Notes: generated by a model from the letters alone, not told the origin. Positions 36,209-44,600 are shown, counted from the first letter of the stretch. The stretch: DNA of 64,000 nucleotides from Cellulomonas hominis (GCF_014201095.1 NZ_JACHDN010000001.1:2976001-3040000); one strand, 5' to 3'. Made by a program: numbers and translations.

Positions 36209-37273
36209 TCAGCCCGCCGCGCCCGCCGCGCTCCCCGCGTCCGCCGCGCCCGTGCGGCTGACGAGCAGCCGGCGGAACGAGTCGACCCGCGCGGCGCGGG
36301 CGTCCCGGGTCTCGTCGTCGTCCGCGGCGGCCACCCAGTCGTCGAGGGCGCAGTCGGGCGCGTCGGCGGCGTGCGAGCAGCCGCGCGGGCACTCCTCGGC
36401 GACCTCCGCGAGGTCGGCGAACGCCCCGAGCAGGTGGTCCGGGTCCACGTGCGCGAGCCCGAAGGACCGCACGCCGGGGGTGTCGATGACCCAGGTGCCG
36501 GCGGGCCCGGGCACCCGGAGCGCGACCGCGGAGGTCGAGGTGTGCCGGCCGCGGCCGGTGACGTCGTTCACCACGCCGGTGGCCCGGGCGGCGTCGGGCA
36601 CCAGCGCGTTCACCAGCGTGGACTTGCCGACGCCGGAGTGCCCGACCAGCACGGACGCCCGGCAGGCCAGCGCCTCGCGGACCGCGTCGAGCCCGGAGAC
36701 GTCGTCGCCGTCGAGCCGGGTGACGACGACGCGCACCCCGATCGGCTCGTACAGCGCGCGCAGCTCCGCCGGGTCGGCGAGGTCGGCCTTGGTGAGCGCG
36801 AGCAGCACGTCCATGCCGGCGTCGTACGCGGCGACGACGCAGCGGTCGATCATCCGGGTGCGCGGTTCGGGGTCCGCGAGCGCGGTGACGACGACGAGCT
36901 GGTCGGCGTTCGCGACGATGACGCGCTCGACGGGGTCGGTGTCGTCGGCGGTCCGGCGCAGCACGGTCGACCGGTCGGCGATCCGCACGATCCGGGCCAG
37001 GGAGCCCGCCGCCCCCGAGGTGTCGCCGACCAGGTCCACCCGGTCGCCCGGCACGACGCGCTCGCGGCCGAGCTCGCGCGCCTTCATGGCGATCGCGACC
37101 CGCTCGGCCGGGCCGTCGGGGTCGACGAGCAGCGTGTACCGGCCCCGGTCGACGCCGGTGACGAGGGCCCGCTCGGCGTCGGCGTGCTCCGGGCGGGTCT
37201 TGGTCCGGGGGCGCGAGCCGCGCCGGCTCGGCCGGACCCGCACGTCCGACTCGTCGAGCGCCCGGCGCGCCAC
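36209..37273 (-). CDS. rsgA: Ribosome small subunit-dependent GTPase RsgA
   Basis: Circularly permuted GTPase (354 aa) that checks 30S subunit maturation. An OB-fold N-terminal domain precedes the permuted G motifs: G4 as LALTKADL, G1 as GHSGVGKSTLVNAL, and G3 in VIDTPGVRSFGLAHVD. The C-terminal zinc finger is CPRGCSHAADAPDCAL. The GTG at 37273 starts 17 bases after the aroA stop. The basic N-terminal tail (RPSRRGSRPRTKTRPEH) is typical of actinobacterial RsgA. Position next to aroA matches the mycobacterial order. Confidence 0.94.
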   Translation of the reverse strand: MARRALDESDVRVRPSRRGSRPRTKTRPEHADAERALVTGVDRGRYTLLVDPDGPAERVAIAMKARELGRERVVPGDRVDLVGDTSGAAGSLARIVRIADRSTVLRRTADDTDPVERVIVANADQLVVVTALADPEPRTRMIDRCVVAAYDAGMDVLLALTKADLADPAELRALYEPIGVRVVVTRLDGDDVSGLDAVREALACRASVLVGHSGVGKSTLVNALVPDAARATGVVNDVTGRGRHTSTSAVALRVPGPAGTWVIDTPGVRSFGLAHVDPDHLLGAFADLAEVAEECPRGCSHAADAPDCALDDWVAAADDDETRDARAARVDSFRRLLVSRTGAADAGSAAGAAG

Positions 37274-37289
37274 GGTCAGCGGCCCCCGG

Positions 37290-38591
37290 TCATCGCGCGG
37301 CCCCGCCCAGCATGCCGTCCCACAGCCCGACGAAGTCGGGGATGGTCTTCGCGGTGGTGGCGACGTCCTCGACGAGCACGCCGGGCACCGCGAGGCCGAG
37401 CAGCGCCCCGAACGTCGCCATCCGGTGGTCGGCGTAGGTGCGGACGGTGCCGCCGTGCAGCGGCCGCGGCGTGATGACCAGGCCGTCCGCGGTCTGCTCG
37501 GCCTGGCCGCCGAGTCGCGTGATCTCCGCGGACAGGGCGGTCAGCCGGTCGGTCTCGTGCCCGCGCAGGTGCGCGATGCCGCGCAGCCGGGTGGGGGAGT
37601 CGGCGAGGGCGGCGATCGCGGCGATCGTCGGGGCGATCTCGCCGGCGGCGTGCAGGTCCAGGTCGACGCCGTGGATCGTGCCTGTGCCGCTGACGGCCAG
37701 CACGTCGCCGTCGAGGCGGGTGGTCGCGCCCATCTGCTCGAGGATGCCCGGGAGCAGCCCGCCCGGCTGGGTGGTCGCCGCCGGCCAGCCCGGCACCCGG
37801 ACGGTCCCCCCGGCGACGAGGGCGGCGCACAGGAAGGGCGCGGCGTTCGACAGGTCCGGCTCGACGCGGACGTCGCGCGCGGCCACGGGACCGGGCTCGA
37901 CGCGCCAGCCCGTCGGCACGGAGTCGTCGACGACGACCCCGGCGTCGCGCAGCACGGCCACCGTCATCTCGATGTGCGGGAGGCTCGGCAGGGTCGGGCC
38001 CGTGTGCCGGAGCGTGAGGCCCTCGTCGAACCGGGCGGCCGTCAGCAGCAGCCCGGAGACGAACTGCGACGACCCCGACGCGTCCACGTCCACCGCGCCG
38101 CCGCGGACGGCGCCCGCGCCCTCGACGGTGAACGGCAGGTGCCCCGGCTCGCCGTGCTCCGAGACGGTGACGCCCAGGGCGCGCAGGGCCGCGAGCACGG
38201 GGCCCATCGGCCGGACCCGGGCACCGGCGTCGCCGTCGAACCGGACGGGCCCGCCGGCCAGCGCGGCGACCGCGGGGAGGAAGCGCATGACCGTGCCGGC
38301 GAGGCCGCAGTCCACGGTCGCCGGCCCCCGGGAGGCGCCGGGCGTGACCACCCAGTCGCCGGGCGCGGCCGGGTCGTCCTCGATGCCGGTGCCGAGGTCC
38401 CGCAGCGCCTGCGCCATGAGCAGCGTGTCGCGGGAGCGGAGCGCCCCGCGCAGCCGACCCGGGCCGTCGGCGAGGGCCGCGAGCACGAGGTAGCGGTTCG
38501 TCAGGGACTTCGAGCCCGGGACCTCGACCGTCGCGTCCAGCGGGTGCGCCGCCGTGGGGGCGGGCCAGTCGGCGGCGTCGGGTGTCTGCAT
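37290..38591 (-). CDS. aroA: 3-Phosphoshikimate 1-carboxyvinyltransferase (EPSP synthase)
   Basis: Sixth step of the shikimate pathway: joins phosphoenolpyruvate and shikimate-3-phosphate. The 433-aa protein has the substrate-binding motifs [19 protein letters not shown] near the N-terminus and [20 protein letters not shown], the phosphate-binding [20 protein letters not shown], and [20 protein letters not shown]. The C-terminal [18 protein letters not shown] and [15 protein letters not shown] are also classic. The ATG at 38591 has a modest upstream site. It is the first gene of an aroA-rsgA unit. Confidence 0.96.
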   Translation of the reverse strand: MQTPDAADWPAPTAAHPLDATVEVPGSKSLTNRYLVLAALADGPGRLRGALRSRDTLLMAQALRDLGTGIEDDPAAPGDWVVTPGASRGPATVDCGLAGTVMRFLPAVAALAGGPVRFDGDAGARVRPMGPVLAALRALGVTVSEHGEPGHLPFTVEGAGAVRGGAVDVDASGSSQFVSGLLLTAARFDEGLTLRHTGPTLPSLPHIEMTVAVLRDAGVVVDDSVPTGWRVEPGPVAARDVRVEPDLSNAAPFLCAALVAGGTVRVPGWPAATTQPGGLLPGILEQMGATTRLDGDVLAVSGTGTIHGVDLDLHAAGEIAPTIAAIAALADSPTRLRGIAHLRGHETDRLTALSAEITRLGGQAEQTADGLVITPRPLHGGTVRTYADHRMATFGALLGLAVPGVLVEDVATTAKTIPDFVGLWDGMLGGAAR

Positions 38592-38645
38592 GCGGGCCAG
38601 GCTATCGAGCCCGCGGGACGGGACGCTGACGCGTCCGCGGACGGC

Positions 38646-39191
38646 TCAGCCGACGGCGTCGGTCACGGCCTGCTTCGCGGCGGCCGCCTTCGCCACCGCC
38701 GCCTTCGTCGCGCGGGCGTTCTCGACCCGCCACCGCACGCCGGGGCGCCCGGCCGTGTCCGCGGCGGCGATGAGGGCGCCCCCCGACAGCGACAACGCCC
38801 GCAGGAACCGGGCCCGGCGCTCCTTCTTGTCGTGCTCGCCCAGGCGCGCCCGCTCCTTGCGGGACGCCGGGCCGTCGGCGGCGGCCAGCGGCAGCGTGAG
38901 CGCGGCGAGCGTGAGCGCGGCGGTCCGGGGTGCCCGGCCGGTCGCGAGCAGCACGGCGGCCAGCGCGGTGGCGCCGCCGTGCGCGCGCACGACGGCGGTG
39001 AGCTGGCGGTCCGTCGGGTGCCGGTAGGCGTCGAGCGCCCCGCCGAGGGCGCCGGCGGGCACGGCCGCGGTGAGCCGGTCCACCGCCCCGCGCGCCACGG
39101 CGACGTGGGCGGCGGGGTGCCGCAGCGCGTCGACCCCCTCGCCCAGGAACCACGACGCGAACAGCGGTCGGGCGATCCGGCGCAGCAGCAT
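38646..39191 (-). CDS. DoxX-like membrane protein
   Basis: Predicted 181-aa protein resembling the DoxX family. The opening [20 protein letters not shown] and the following helices with [20 protein letters not shown] suit the family. A cytoplasmic segment with [20 protein letters not shown] follows, then an Ala/Lys-rich C-terminal tail. The ATG at 39191 is preceded by GGGAGGA. Actinobacterial DoxX proteins are linked to thiol or oxidative stress, and here the gene is divergent from sigR, which fits but does not prove such a role. Confidence 0.78.
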   Translation of the reverse strand: MLLRRIARPLFASWFLGEGVDALRHPAAHVAVARGAVDRLTAAVPAGALGGALDAYRHPTDRQLTAVVRAHGGATALAAVLLATGRAPRTAALTLAALTLPLAAADGPASRKERARLGEHDKKERRARFLRALSLSGGALIAAADTAGRPGVRWRVENARATKAAVAKAAAAKQAVTDAVG

Positions 39192-39269
39192 GACGTCCTC
39201 CCTCGCTGGGCCCGCGACGCACGGGCGCCTGCGCCCCAACCTAGTGGCCGCGGATGCTGTGCGCTGCCC

Positions 39270-39297
39270 GGGAATGGACCGGGCTCCCGGCCGCGTT
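39270..39297 (+). promoter_or_regulatory. SigR-type promoter upstream of sigR
   Basis: GGGAAT (39270-39275), a 19-base spacer and GTT (39295-39297) match the SigR/SigH consensus (GGAAT, 18-19 bases, GTT). It would start transcription about 39304-39308, at or just before an in-frame ATG at 39307. Autoregulation of sigR by such a promoter is established in Streptomyces; here it is read from sequence. Confidence 0.75.
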
Positions 39298-39385
39298 GTG
39301 CAGGCCATGAGCTGTTCCACCCTCGACCGGCCCGCGGCCGTGCTCACCGCACCCCCCGCGCCCGGCATCCCCCTCGCGCGCGGAC

Positions 39386-39391
39386 TAGGCT
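39386..39391 (+). promoter_or_regulatory. Second, proximal -10 element of sigR
   Basis: TAGGCT lies eight bases before the proximal sigR ATG at 39400, the spacing expected for a leaderless transcript. No clear -35 is seen. It would give a SigR-independent basal transcript for the short protein. Confidence 0.45.
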
Positions 39392-39399
39392 CGGTGCCG

Positions 39400-40044
39400 A
39401 TGAGCGAGGACACCACCCGCGCCCCCGAGTCCGAGGACGACGCGGCGCGCACCGAGCGGTTCGAGGCCGAGGCGCTGGTCTACCTGGACCAGTTGTACGG
39501 CGCTGCCCTGCGCATGACCCGGAACCCGTCGGACGCGGAGGACCTGGTCCAGGAGACGTTCGCGAAGGCGTTCGCGGCGTTCCACCAGTACCGCCCGGGG
39601 ACGAACCTCAAGGCGTGGCTGTACCGGATCCTGACGAACACGTTCATCAACACGTACCGCAAGAAGCAGCGCGAGCCGCAGAAGTCCCAGGCGGACGAGA
39701 TCGAGGACTGGCAGATCGCGCGCGCCGAGTCGCACACCTCCACGGGCCTGCGGTCCGCCGAGGCGGAGGCGCTCGACCACCTGCCGGACTCCGACGTGAA
39801 GGACGCGCTCGCGCGGCTGCCCGAGGAGTTCCGGATCGCGGTGTACCTGGCGGACGTCGAGGGCTTCGCCTACAAGGAGATCGCCGAGATCATGGGCACC
39901 CCGATCGGGACGGTGATGTCCCGGCTGCACCGCGGACGGGGCCAGCTGCGCGAGATGCTGGCCGACTACGCCCGCGACCGGGGGCTCGTGGCCGCGGCGC
40001 CGGCCGACGAGGCCGGGACGGGATCATCGAGGAGGACGCGATGA
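39400..40044 (+). CDS. sigR: Thiol-oxidative-stress sigma factor SigR (SigH/RpoE family)
   Basis: ECF sigma factor (214 aa from the proximal ATG). Region 2 includes [40 protein letters not shown] and [20 protein letters not shown]. Region 4 includes [20 protein letters not shown] and [20 protein letters not shown]. The sequence is very close to Streptomyces SigR and mycobacterial SigH, which control thioredoxin and mycothiol genes under disulfide stress. An in-frame ATG at 39307 would add 31 residues, recalling the Streptomyces long isoform. rsrA overlaps the stop by four bases. A SigR-type promoter lies upstream. Confidence 0.94.
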   Translation: MSEDTTRAPESEDDAARTERFEAEALVYLDQLYGAALRMTRNPSDAEDLVQETFAKAFAAFHQYRPGTNLKAWLYRILTNTFINTYRKKQREPQKSQADEIEDWQIARAESHTSTGLRSAEAEALDHLPDSDVKDALARLPEEFRIAVYLADVEGFAYKEIAEIMGTPIGTVMSRLHRGRGQLREMLADYARDRGLVAAAPADEAGTGSSRRTR

Positions 40045-40337
40045 CGGGCTGGGACGCGGCGGCAGGGGCCGCCGGGGGGACGTCCGAGGGCTGCGGCCCG
40101 GACTGCGAGCAGGCGCTCGGCCGGCTGTTCGCGTACGTGGACCGCGAGCTGGAGCCGCTGGACGCCGCGCGGGTGCGGGAGCACATCGAGGACTGCCGCC
40201 CCTGCCTGGACGAGATGGCCGTCGAGACGATGCTCAAGGAGCTCGTGCGGCGGTGCTGCCAGGAGCAGGCGCCGGCCGACCTGCGGGTCAAGATCCACGC
40301 GCGGCTCACCGAGCTGCGGGTGACCCGGCCCCTGTAG
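40041..40337 (+). CDS. rsrA: Zinc-binding redox anti-sigma factor RsrA
   Basis: Anti-sigma factor (98 aa) that holds SigR inactive until oxidation forms a disulfide and releases zinc. The ZAS motif H-x3-C-x2-C is HIEDCRPC. An upstream cysteine pair ([16 protein letters not shown]) supplies the remaining zinc/redox ligand, and an extra CC occurs in [10 protein letters not shown]. The ATG at 40041 overlaps the sigR stop (ATGA) and has a strong GAGGAGG site inside sigR. This is the standard sigR-rsrA arrangement. A bidirectional terminator follows. Confidence 0.94.
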   Translation: MTGWDAAAGAAGGTSEGCGPDCEQALGRLFAYVDRELEPLDAARVREHIEDCRPCLDEMAVETMLKELVRRCCQEQAPADLRVKIHARLTELRVTRPL

Positions 40338-40351
40338 CGGGCCGCCCGACG

Positions 40352-40388
40352 ACGAAGGGCCCGGTGCGTGCTGCACCGGGCCCTTCGT
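40352..40388. terminator. Bidirectional terminator between rsrA and bL37
   Basis: A perfect 16-bp stem, ACGAAGGGCCCGGTGC (40352-40367) paired with 40373-40388, with loop GTGCT. It lies 14 bases after the rsrA stop and 20 bases from the convergent bL37 stop. The A/T at the base of the stem gives a short U run on either strand. Confidence 0.87.
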
Positions 40389-40408
40389 GCGTTCGCGACG
40401 CCTGAACC

Positions 40409-40483
40409 TCAGGCGTTGGGGCGCTTGCCGTGGTTGGCGGAGCTCCCGGCGCGGGAACGGCGCTTGCGGCCACGCTTGCTCAT
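40409..40483 (-). CDS. Actinobacterial ribosomal protein bL37
   Basis: Tiny, very basic 24-residue protein (MSKRGRKRRSRAGSSANHGK, then RPNA), matching bL37 seen in structures of mycobacterial 50S subunits. The ATG at 40483 has GGGAGAG nine bases upstream. In other actinobacteria the gene is likewise found next to the SigR/RsrA locus. It is far below usual gene-calling length limits and easily missed. An in-frame longer frame upstream is non-coding. Confidence 0.88.
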   Translation of the reverse strand: MSKRGRKRRSRAGSSANHGKRPNA

Positions 40484-40625
40484 CGATCTCTCCCTGGTCA
40501 GGCTCTTTCGGCCGTGACGGAAGCGGTGCCCCGACGGCCCAGTGACCCCCCATCGTCCCACACCGGCCGGGGTGGGTCCGCACGGAGCGTTCAAGGCCGG
40601 GCCGGTTCCGGCCGATCAACTGGGG

Positions 40626-41714
40626 GTGACCGAGCAGCCGCAGTCCGTCGTCCCCCTCCTGCACGCCCTGGCCCAGGCCGGCGGGTCCGACCTGCACGTC
40701 AAGGTCGGGTCGGAGCCCCGCGTGCGCGTCGACGGGCGGCTGCGCCGCCTGCAGGTGCCGGCGCTGACGCCGCGCGACACCGCGAACATGCTGGACGAGG
40801 TGCTGCCCCCGGAGCTCGCGGAGGAGTTCACGCACACGCACGAGGCGGACTTCGCGTTCTCGCTGTCCGGCGTCGGGCGGTTCCGGGTGAACGCCTACCA
40901 GGCACGGGGCACGTACGGGCTGGTGTTCCGCCTGGTCGGCATGGGGGCGCAGTCGCTGCAGGAGCTCGGGCTGCCGGAGGTGCTCGGGGAGCTGGCGCTG
41001 GAGCCGCGCGGCCTGGTGCTGGTCACCGGCCCCACGGGGTCGGGCAAGACGACCACGCTGGCGTCGATGATCGACCTGATCAACACGGTGCGCGAGGCGA
41101 ACATCGTGACGATCGAGGACCCGATCGAGGTGCTGCACCAGGACAAGCGCGGCATCATCTCGCAGCGCGAGATCCGGCAGGACACGGCCGACTTCACGGT
41201 CGCGCTCCGCGCCGCGCTGCGGCAGGACCCCGACGTGATCTTCGTCGGCGAGATGCGCGACGTCGAGACCGTCCGGGCGGCGCTGTCCGCGGCGGAGACC
41301 GGGCACCTGGTGCTGTCGACGCTGCACACCATCGACGCGGCCGAGTCCGTCAACCGCATCATCGACTTCTTCCCGCCGCACGAGCAGCAGCAGATCCGGG
41401 TGGCGCTCGCGCAGGCCCTGCGGGGGATCGTGTCCCAGCGGCTCGTCCGGCGCGCGGACGGGCGGGGCCGGACGGTCGTGGTCGAGGTGCTGGTGAACAC
41501 CGGCCGCACCGCGGAGGCGATCGTCGACCCGTCGAGCACCGAGCCGCTGCTGGACCTCATCAAGCAGGGCTCGTACTACAAGATGCAGACCTTCGACCAG
41601 CACCTGGTGCGGCTGGTGGGCGACGGGGAGGTCACGTACGAGGAGGCCCTCGCCGTCGCGACGAACCCGCAGGACCTCACCGTCGAGCTGCGGGCCGTCG
41701 GCCTCATCGCCTGA
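40626..41714 (+). CDS. PilT-like twitching-motility ATPase (orphan)
   Basis: Hexameric secretion-type ATPase (362 aa). It has Walker A VTGPTGSGKTTT, Asp box IVTIEDPIEV, Walker B DPDVIFVGEMRDVETVRAAL and His box TGHLVLSTLHTIDAAESVNR. The N-terminal LLHALAQAGGSDLHVKVGSE is the usual PilT/PilU opening. PilT retracts type IV pili. No pilin, PilB, PilC or PilM gene is nearby in the window, so the pilus genes must lie elsewhere or the protein has another role. The GTG at 40626 was chosen because the family homology begins there; a GTG 28 codons earlier is possible. Confidence 0.85.
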   Translation: MTEQPQSVVPLLHALAQAGGSDLHVKVGSEPRVRVDGRLRRLQVPALTPRDTANMLDEVLPPELAEEFTHTHEADFAFSLSGVGRFRVNAYQARGTYGLVFRLVGMGAQSLQELGLPEVLGELALEPRGLVLVTGPTGSGKTTTLASMIDLINTVREANIVTIEDPIEVLHQDKRGIISQREIRQDTADFTVALRAALRQDPDVIFVGEMRDVETVRAALSAAETGHLVLSTLHTIDAAESVNRIIDFFPPHEQQQIRVALAQALRGIVSQRLVRRADGRGRTVVVEVLVNTGRTAEAIVDPSSTEPLLDLIKQGSYYKMQTFDQHLVRLVGDGEVTYEEALAVATNPQDLTVELRAVGLIA

Positions 41715-41722
41715 TCCTGCCC

Positions 41723-41769
41723 TTGTGGGTCCCCGCCGTGGGGGATAGCGTGGCCTGACGCGATATATC
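41723..41769 (+). promoter_or_regulatory. DUF4097-padR promoter with A+T-rich palindromic operator
   Basis: TTGTGG (41723-41728), a 17-base spacer and TAGCGT (41746-41751) form a good promoter. The palindrome GATATATC (41762-41769) lies a few bases after the expected start site and is a striking A+T island. A dimeric repressor bound there would block initiation; the PadR protein encoded in the same operon is the obvious candidate. Confidence 0.6.
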
Positions 41770-41788
41770 TCGACCTCCGAGGAGCATC

Positions 41789-42649
41789 ATGGCCACCGAG
41801 TCCTGGGTCGTCATCGGCCCGCAGATCATCGAGGTCGCGGACGTCCGCTCGCTGCGGGTCCAGGTCAACGGCGGGCGCGTCGACGTCGTCGCCCACGAGG
41901 ACCCGGCGCTGACCACCGCGCGCCTCGAGGTGCACCGGGTCGACGGGCTGCCGCTCGAGGTCACGTACGCCGACGGCGCGCTCTGGGCCGGGGTGCGCTC
42001 GGTGACCGGCATCGACGGCTTCCTCGACCGGCTGCGCGGCCCGCACCAGCACGACCGCGTGGACGTGCACCTCGCGGTCCCGCGGTGGGTCGCCGCCTCG
42101 CTGACCTCCGTGCACGCCGACCTGCTCCTCGCCGGGCTCCAGCAGGACGCCACGGTGTCGACGGTCGGCGGCGCCGTCGTCGCGGACGGCACGCGGGGGG
42201 CGCTGTCCGTGAAGAGCGTGTCGTCCGACGTCGTCGTGCGCGACCACACGGGCGACCTGTCGGTCGGCACCGTCTCCGGTTCGGCGACGGCCTCCGGCCC
42301 GCTGTCCCGCGTCTCCGTCACGACGGTCTCCGGCGAGGTGACCGTCGACTGCCGCGCCCCCAGCTCGGTCCTGCACGTCCGGACGGTGTCCGGCGACGTC
42401 GCGGTCCGGCTGCCGTCCGGGCACGGCGTCGGCATCGAGGCGCGTTCGGTGTCGGGGCGCGTCGTCGTGGACGGCGTCGAGCACGGCGACCGGCGCCCCG
42501 GGCGGACGAGCGTGGACCTGCGCGACGACCGGGCCACGTGCTTCGTCACCTCCCAGACCGTCTCGGGGCACCTCACGGTGCTGCACGGCGCGCCCCTCGA
42601 CGAGCCGGTCGCCGACGCCGGCGGGACGGACCCCGGCGCGGGCATCTGA
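41789..42649 (+). CDS. DUF4097 family beta-strand repeat protein
   Basis: Predicted 286-aa soluble protein made of repeating short beta strands. Alternating VSTVGGAVVADGTRGALSV, VSSDVVVRDHTGDLSVGTVS and VSGEVTVDCRA units are characteristic of the DUF4097 adhesin-like fold. No signal peptide or membrane helix is visible, so it is probably cytoplasmic. The ATG at 41789 has GAGGAG upstream. The stop overlaps the padR start by one base (ATGA-like TGATG). DUF4097 genes are frequently paired with PadR genes; the pair's role is unknown, with envelope stress suspected from other species. Confidence 0.82.
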   Translation: MATESWVVIGPQIIEVADVRSLRVQVNGGRVDVVAHEDPALTTARLEVHRVDGLPLEVTYADGALWAGVRSVTGIDGFLDRLRGPHQHDRVDVHLAVPRWVAASLTSVHADLLLAGLQQDATVSTVGGAVVADGTRGALSVKSVSSDVVVRDHTGDLSVGTVSGSATASGPLSRVSVTTVSGEVTVDCRAPSSVLHVRTVSGDVAVRLPSGHGVGIEARSVSGRVVVDGVEHGDRRPGRTSVDLRDDRATCFVTSQTVSGHLTVLHGAPLDEPVADAGGTDPGAGI

Positions 42650-43266
42650 TGGCGGTCTTCGCGCACGGCCAGCTCCGGCTCTACCTGCTGTCGCTGCTGG
42701 AGGCCGGGCCGCGGCACGGGTACGAGCTGATCACCGCGCTGTCCGACCGGTTCGGCGGCACCTACCGGCCGAGCGCCGGCACGGTGTACCCGCGGCTCGC
42801 GCGGCTGGAGGAGGAGGGGCTCGTCGAGCGGACCGCCGCCGGCCGCAAGACGCTCTACACGCTCACGCGGCGGGGCCGGGACGAGCTGGAGGCGCACCGC
42901 GCCGAGCTCTCGCTCCTGGAGCACGAGCTCGCCCGGACCGTGCGGGACCTCGCGGAGCGGGTGCGGCTCGAGGTCGCCGGGTCGATGGCCGGGATGCGGG
43001 CGGACGTCGCGGCGGCCGCCCAGCAGGCCCGGGCGGCCGCGCGCGCGGAGCGCCCGGACGACACCGGTGCGGCCGCCGGCCGGCAGGCGGCGCGGGCCCG
43101 GCGGGCCGAGGTCGAGGCGGAGCTCGCGGCGTTCCGGGCGGACGTCCGTGCGGCGCTGCGGGAGGCGGACGCTCGCGGCGGGGTCAGCGCGCTGACCGCG
43201 GACACCGTGCGGACGGTGCTGGCCACCGCGCGGGCGGCGATCACGGCGACGCTGCCGCCACGCTGA
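42649..43266 (+). CDS. PadR-family transcriptional regulator
   Basis: Winged-helix regulator (205 aa). The N-terminal domain has LRLYLLSLLEAGPRHGYELI and YRPSAGTVYPRLARLEEEGL, the PadR signature, followed by the wing ERTAAGRKTLYTLTRRGRDE. The remaining 110 residues are long Ala/Arg/Glu-rich helices that should form the dimerisation coil. It is translationally coupled to the DUF4097 gene and probably represses its own operon through the GATATATC site upstream of that gene; this is inference. Confidence 0.88.
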   Translation: MAVFAHGQLRLYLLSLLEAGPRHGYELITALSDRFGGTYRPSAGTVYPRLARLEEEGLVERTAAGRKTLYTLTRRGRDELEAHRAELSLLEHELARTVRDLAERVRLEVAGSMAGMRADVAAAAQQARAAARAERPDDTGAAAGRQAARARRAEVEAELAAFRADVRAALREADARGGVSALTADTVRTVLATARAAITATLPPR

Positions 43267-43331
43267 ACGCCGGCGGCCCCGCCGCGCCCGTTCGCGCCCG
43301 CGGCGCCCGGCGCCGGGCCTACGCTGCGGGC

Positions 43332-43658
43332 ATGTCGCGCGAGCTCATGGGCGGGCCGCACTCCGCGCCGCTGCCACCCGCCGGCCGCGGTCCCGGTCCG
43401 GCGCCCTACTGGACGGTGCTCGGGGCCCTGTGGGGACTGCCCGCCGCGGTCGGCGCGGTGTGGTGGCTGCTCTCCCCGGACGAGAACCCGGGCGGGCAGT
43501 GCGAGGGCATCGGTTTCGGCTGCACGCTCACGCCGCGCGACTCCGTGCTCTTCCTCGGGCTGCTCGCGTCCCCGGTCCTGGTGCTGGCGGGGCTGCTCGC
43601 GGTCGGTCTGATCGCGCTGGCGCGGTGGCGTCGCCGGGTCCGCGAGGGGCGCTCCTAG
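43332..43658 (+). CDS. Small two-helix membrane protein
   Basis: Predicted 108-aa protein with a Pro-rich head, helix one (VLGALWGLPAAVGAVWWLL), an external loop with two cysteines (GGQCEGIGFGCTLTPRD), helix two (FLGLLASPVLVLAGLLAVGL) and a basic tail. The loop cysteines probably form a disulfide. The ATG at 43332 follows TACGCT (43320-43325) by six bases, so it may be leaderless. Its stop overlaps that of the convergent SGNH-like gene within CTAG. I do not recognise a named family. Confidence 0.65.
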   Translation: MSRELMGGPHSAPLPPAGRGPGPAPYWTVLGALWGLPAAVGAVWWLLSPDENPGGQCEGIGFGCTLTPRDSVLFLGLLASPVLVLAGLLAVGLIALARWRRRVREGRS

Positions 43659-44254
43659 CCGACGTCCTCCGGCAGGCCCAGCCACGCGTTCCAGTGCGAG
43701 TGCAGGACCAGCCAGGCCATGAGCCCGTAGCCGGCCTGGCCCGGCAGGGCGCCGTCGCCGGCGGCCAGGTCGGCGAGCCACTGCTCGTGCCCGGCCAGCG
43801 GGGTGAACGTGTCGACGTACGGCACCCGGCGGCGGGTCGTCACGTCGGCGAACGCCGCGGACAGGTCCGCCAGCACGGTGCCCTCGACGCCGGCGCCGGG
43901 CGGCGGGCCGACGACGAACGCCGGCATCCGGCGCTGCTCGGCGGCGTCGAGGACGTTCGCGAGGTTCAGCCGGCTGCGCGCCAGCGAGAGGCCCGCCTGG
44001 GCGTCGGCGCGACCCAGCGCGACGACGAGCCGGGTGTCCACGTCCGGCGACGAGCGCCGGGAGACCTCCTCGTCCCAGCGCGCCGACAGTCCGGAGGTGG
44101 TCTCGCCCGGCACGGCGAGGGTCAGGACGGTCGGCGGCGCCGGCGTCGTCGTGCGGGCGGCCACGCGGCCCACCCAGCCCAGTGCGCGCGGATCGCCCGC
44201 CCCCGCGGCCAGCTCGTCACCGACCACCACCAGGCGCAGCGGCAGCTCGCCCAC
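43655..44254 (-). CDS. SGNH/GDSL-fold protein lacking catalytic residues
   Basis: Predicted 199-aa protein with the SGNH hydrolase layout. Each block is recognisable but altered. Block I reads VVVGDELAAGAGD (Glu where the nucleophile Ser is expected). Block II is LAVPGETTSGL (Gly kept). Block III is VALGRADAQAG (Asn replaced). Block V is DGALPGQAGYGLMAW (Leu where the catalytic His belongs). The fold is probably intact but hydrolysis is unlikely. The GTG at 44254 was chosen because homology starts there; an ATG 24 codons upstream is possible. It is convergent with the small membrane protein gene. Confidence 0.72.
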   Translation of the reverse strand: MGELPLRLVVVGDELAAGAGDPRALGWVGRVAARTTTPAPPTVLTLAVPGETTSGLSARWDEEVSRRSSPDVDTRLVVALGRADAQAGLSLARSRLNLANVLDAAEQRRMPAFVVGPPPGAGVEGTVLADLSAAFADVTTRRRVPYVDTFTPLAGHEQWLADLAAGDGALPGQAGYGLMAWLVLHSHWNAWLGLPEDVG

Positions 44255-44444
44255 GTCCGTCCCCGTCCTCTCGCGACGACGCCGCGGCGAGGCGCCGCGC
44301 GTCGCGGACCAGTCTCGCAGCCGCACGCGGGTCCGGCCGGACCGACGCGCGCACGCGCGCGCCGGCGCACGGCGACGAGAGGCAGGAGCCGGAGGTTCGG
44401 CGGCGGCCGGAGGCCCGGCTGCTGCCGTCTCGCGGGGGTGCGGA

Positions 44445-44600
44445 TCAGTGCAGGTACGGGTCCGTGCCCTCGGTCCAGTCGCGGTGTGACGGCGGCGGGG
44501 TGCGGTGGCCGAGGCCGTCGGTGCGGAGCCAGTCGTAGAGCCGCGCGCCGAGCCACGCGGTCAGGGTGATCAGGGCCAGGAGCAGGAGGATCGTCGCCAT
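44445..44600 (-). CDS. Single-helix membrane microprotein
   Basis: Predicted 51-residue protein. The N-terminal helix ILLLLALITLTAWLGARLYD is followed by a short polar tail ending GTDPYLH. The composition is unlike a shadow frame, and such small one-helix proteins are common in actinobacteria. The ATG at 44600 has a weak upstream GGA. It is divergent from the AraC-type regulator gene, 94 bases away. Function is unknown. Confidence 0.55.
   Translation of the reverse strand: MATILLLLALITLTAWLGARLYDWLRTDGLGHRTPPPSHRDWTEGTDPYLH

Noticed and set aside
36252..40337. A 1361-codon plus-strand frame ending in rsrA
   Set aside because: It is open only because of high G+C; the true gene is the last 98 codons, with rsgA, aroA and the DoxX-like gene on the opposite strand.
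44345..44362. Alternating purine-pyrimidine tract (Z-DNA prone) between the SGNH-like and small membrane protein genes
   Set aside because: Eighteen bases of alternating CG/CA are unremarkable in DNA of this G+C content, and no function is suggested by the position.
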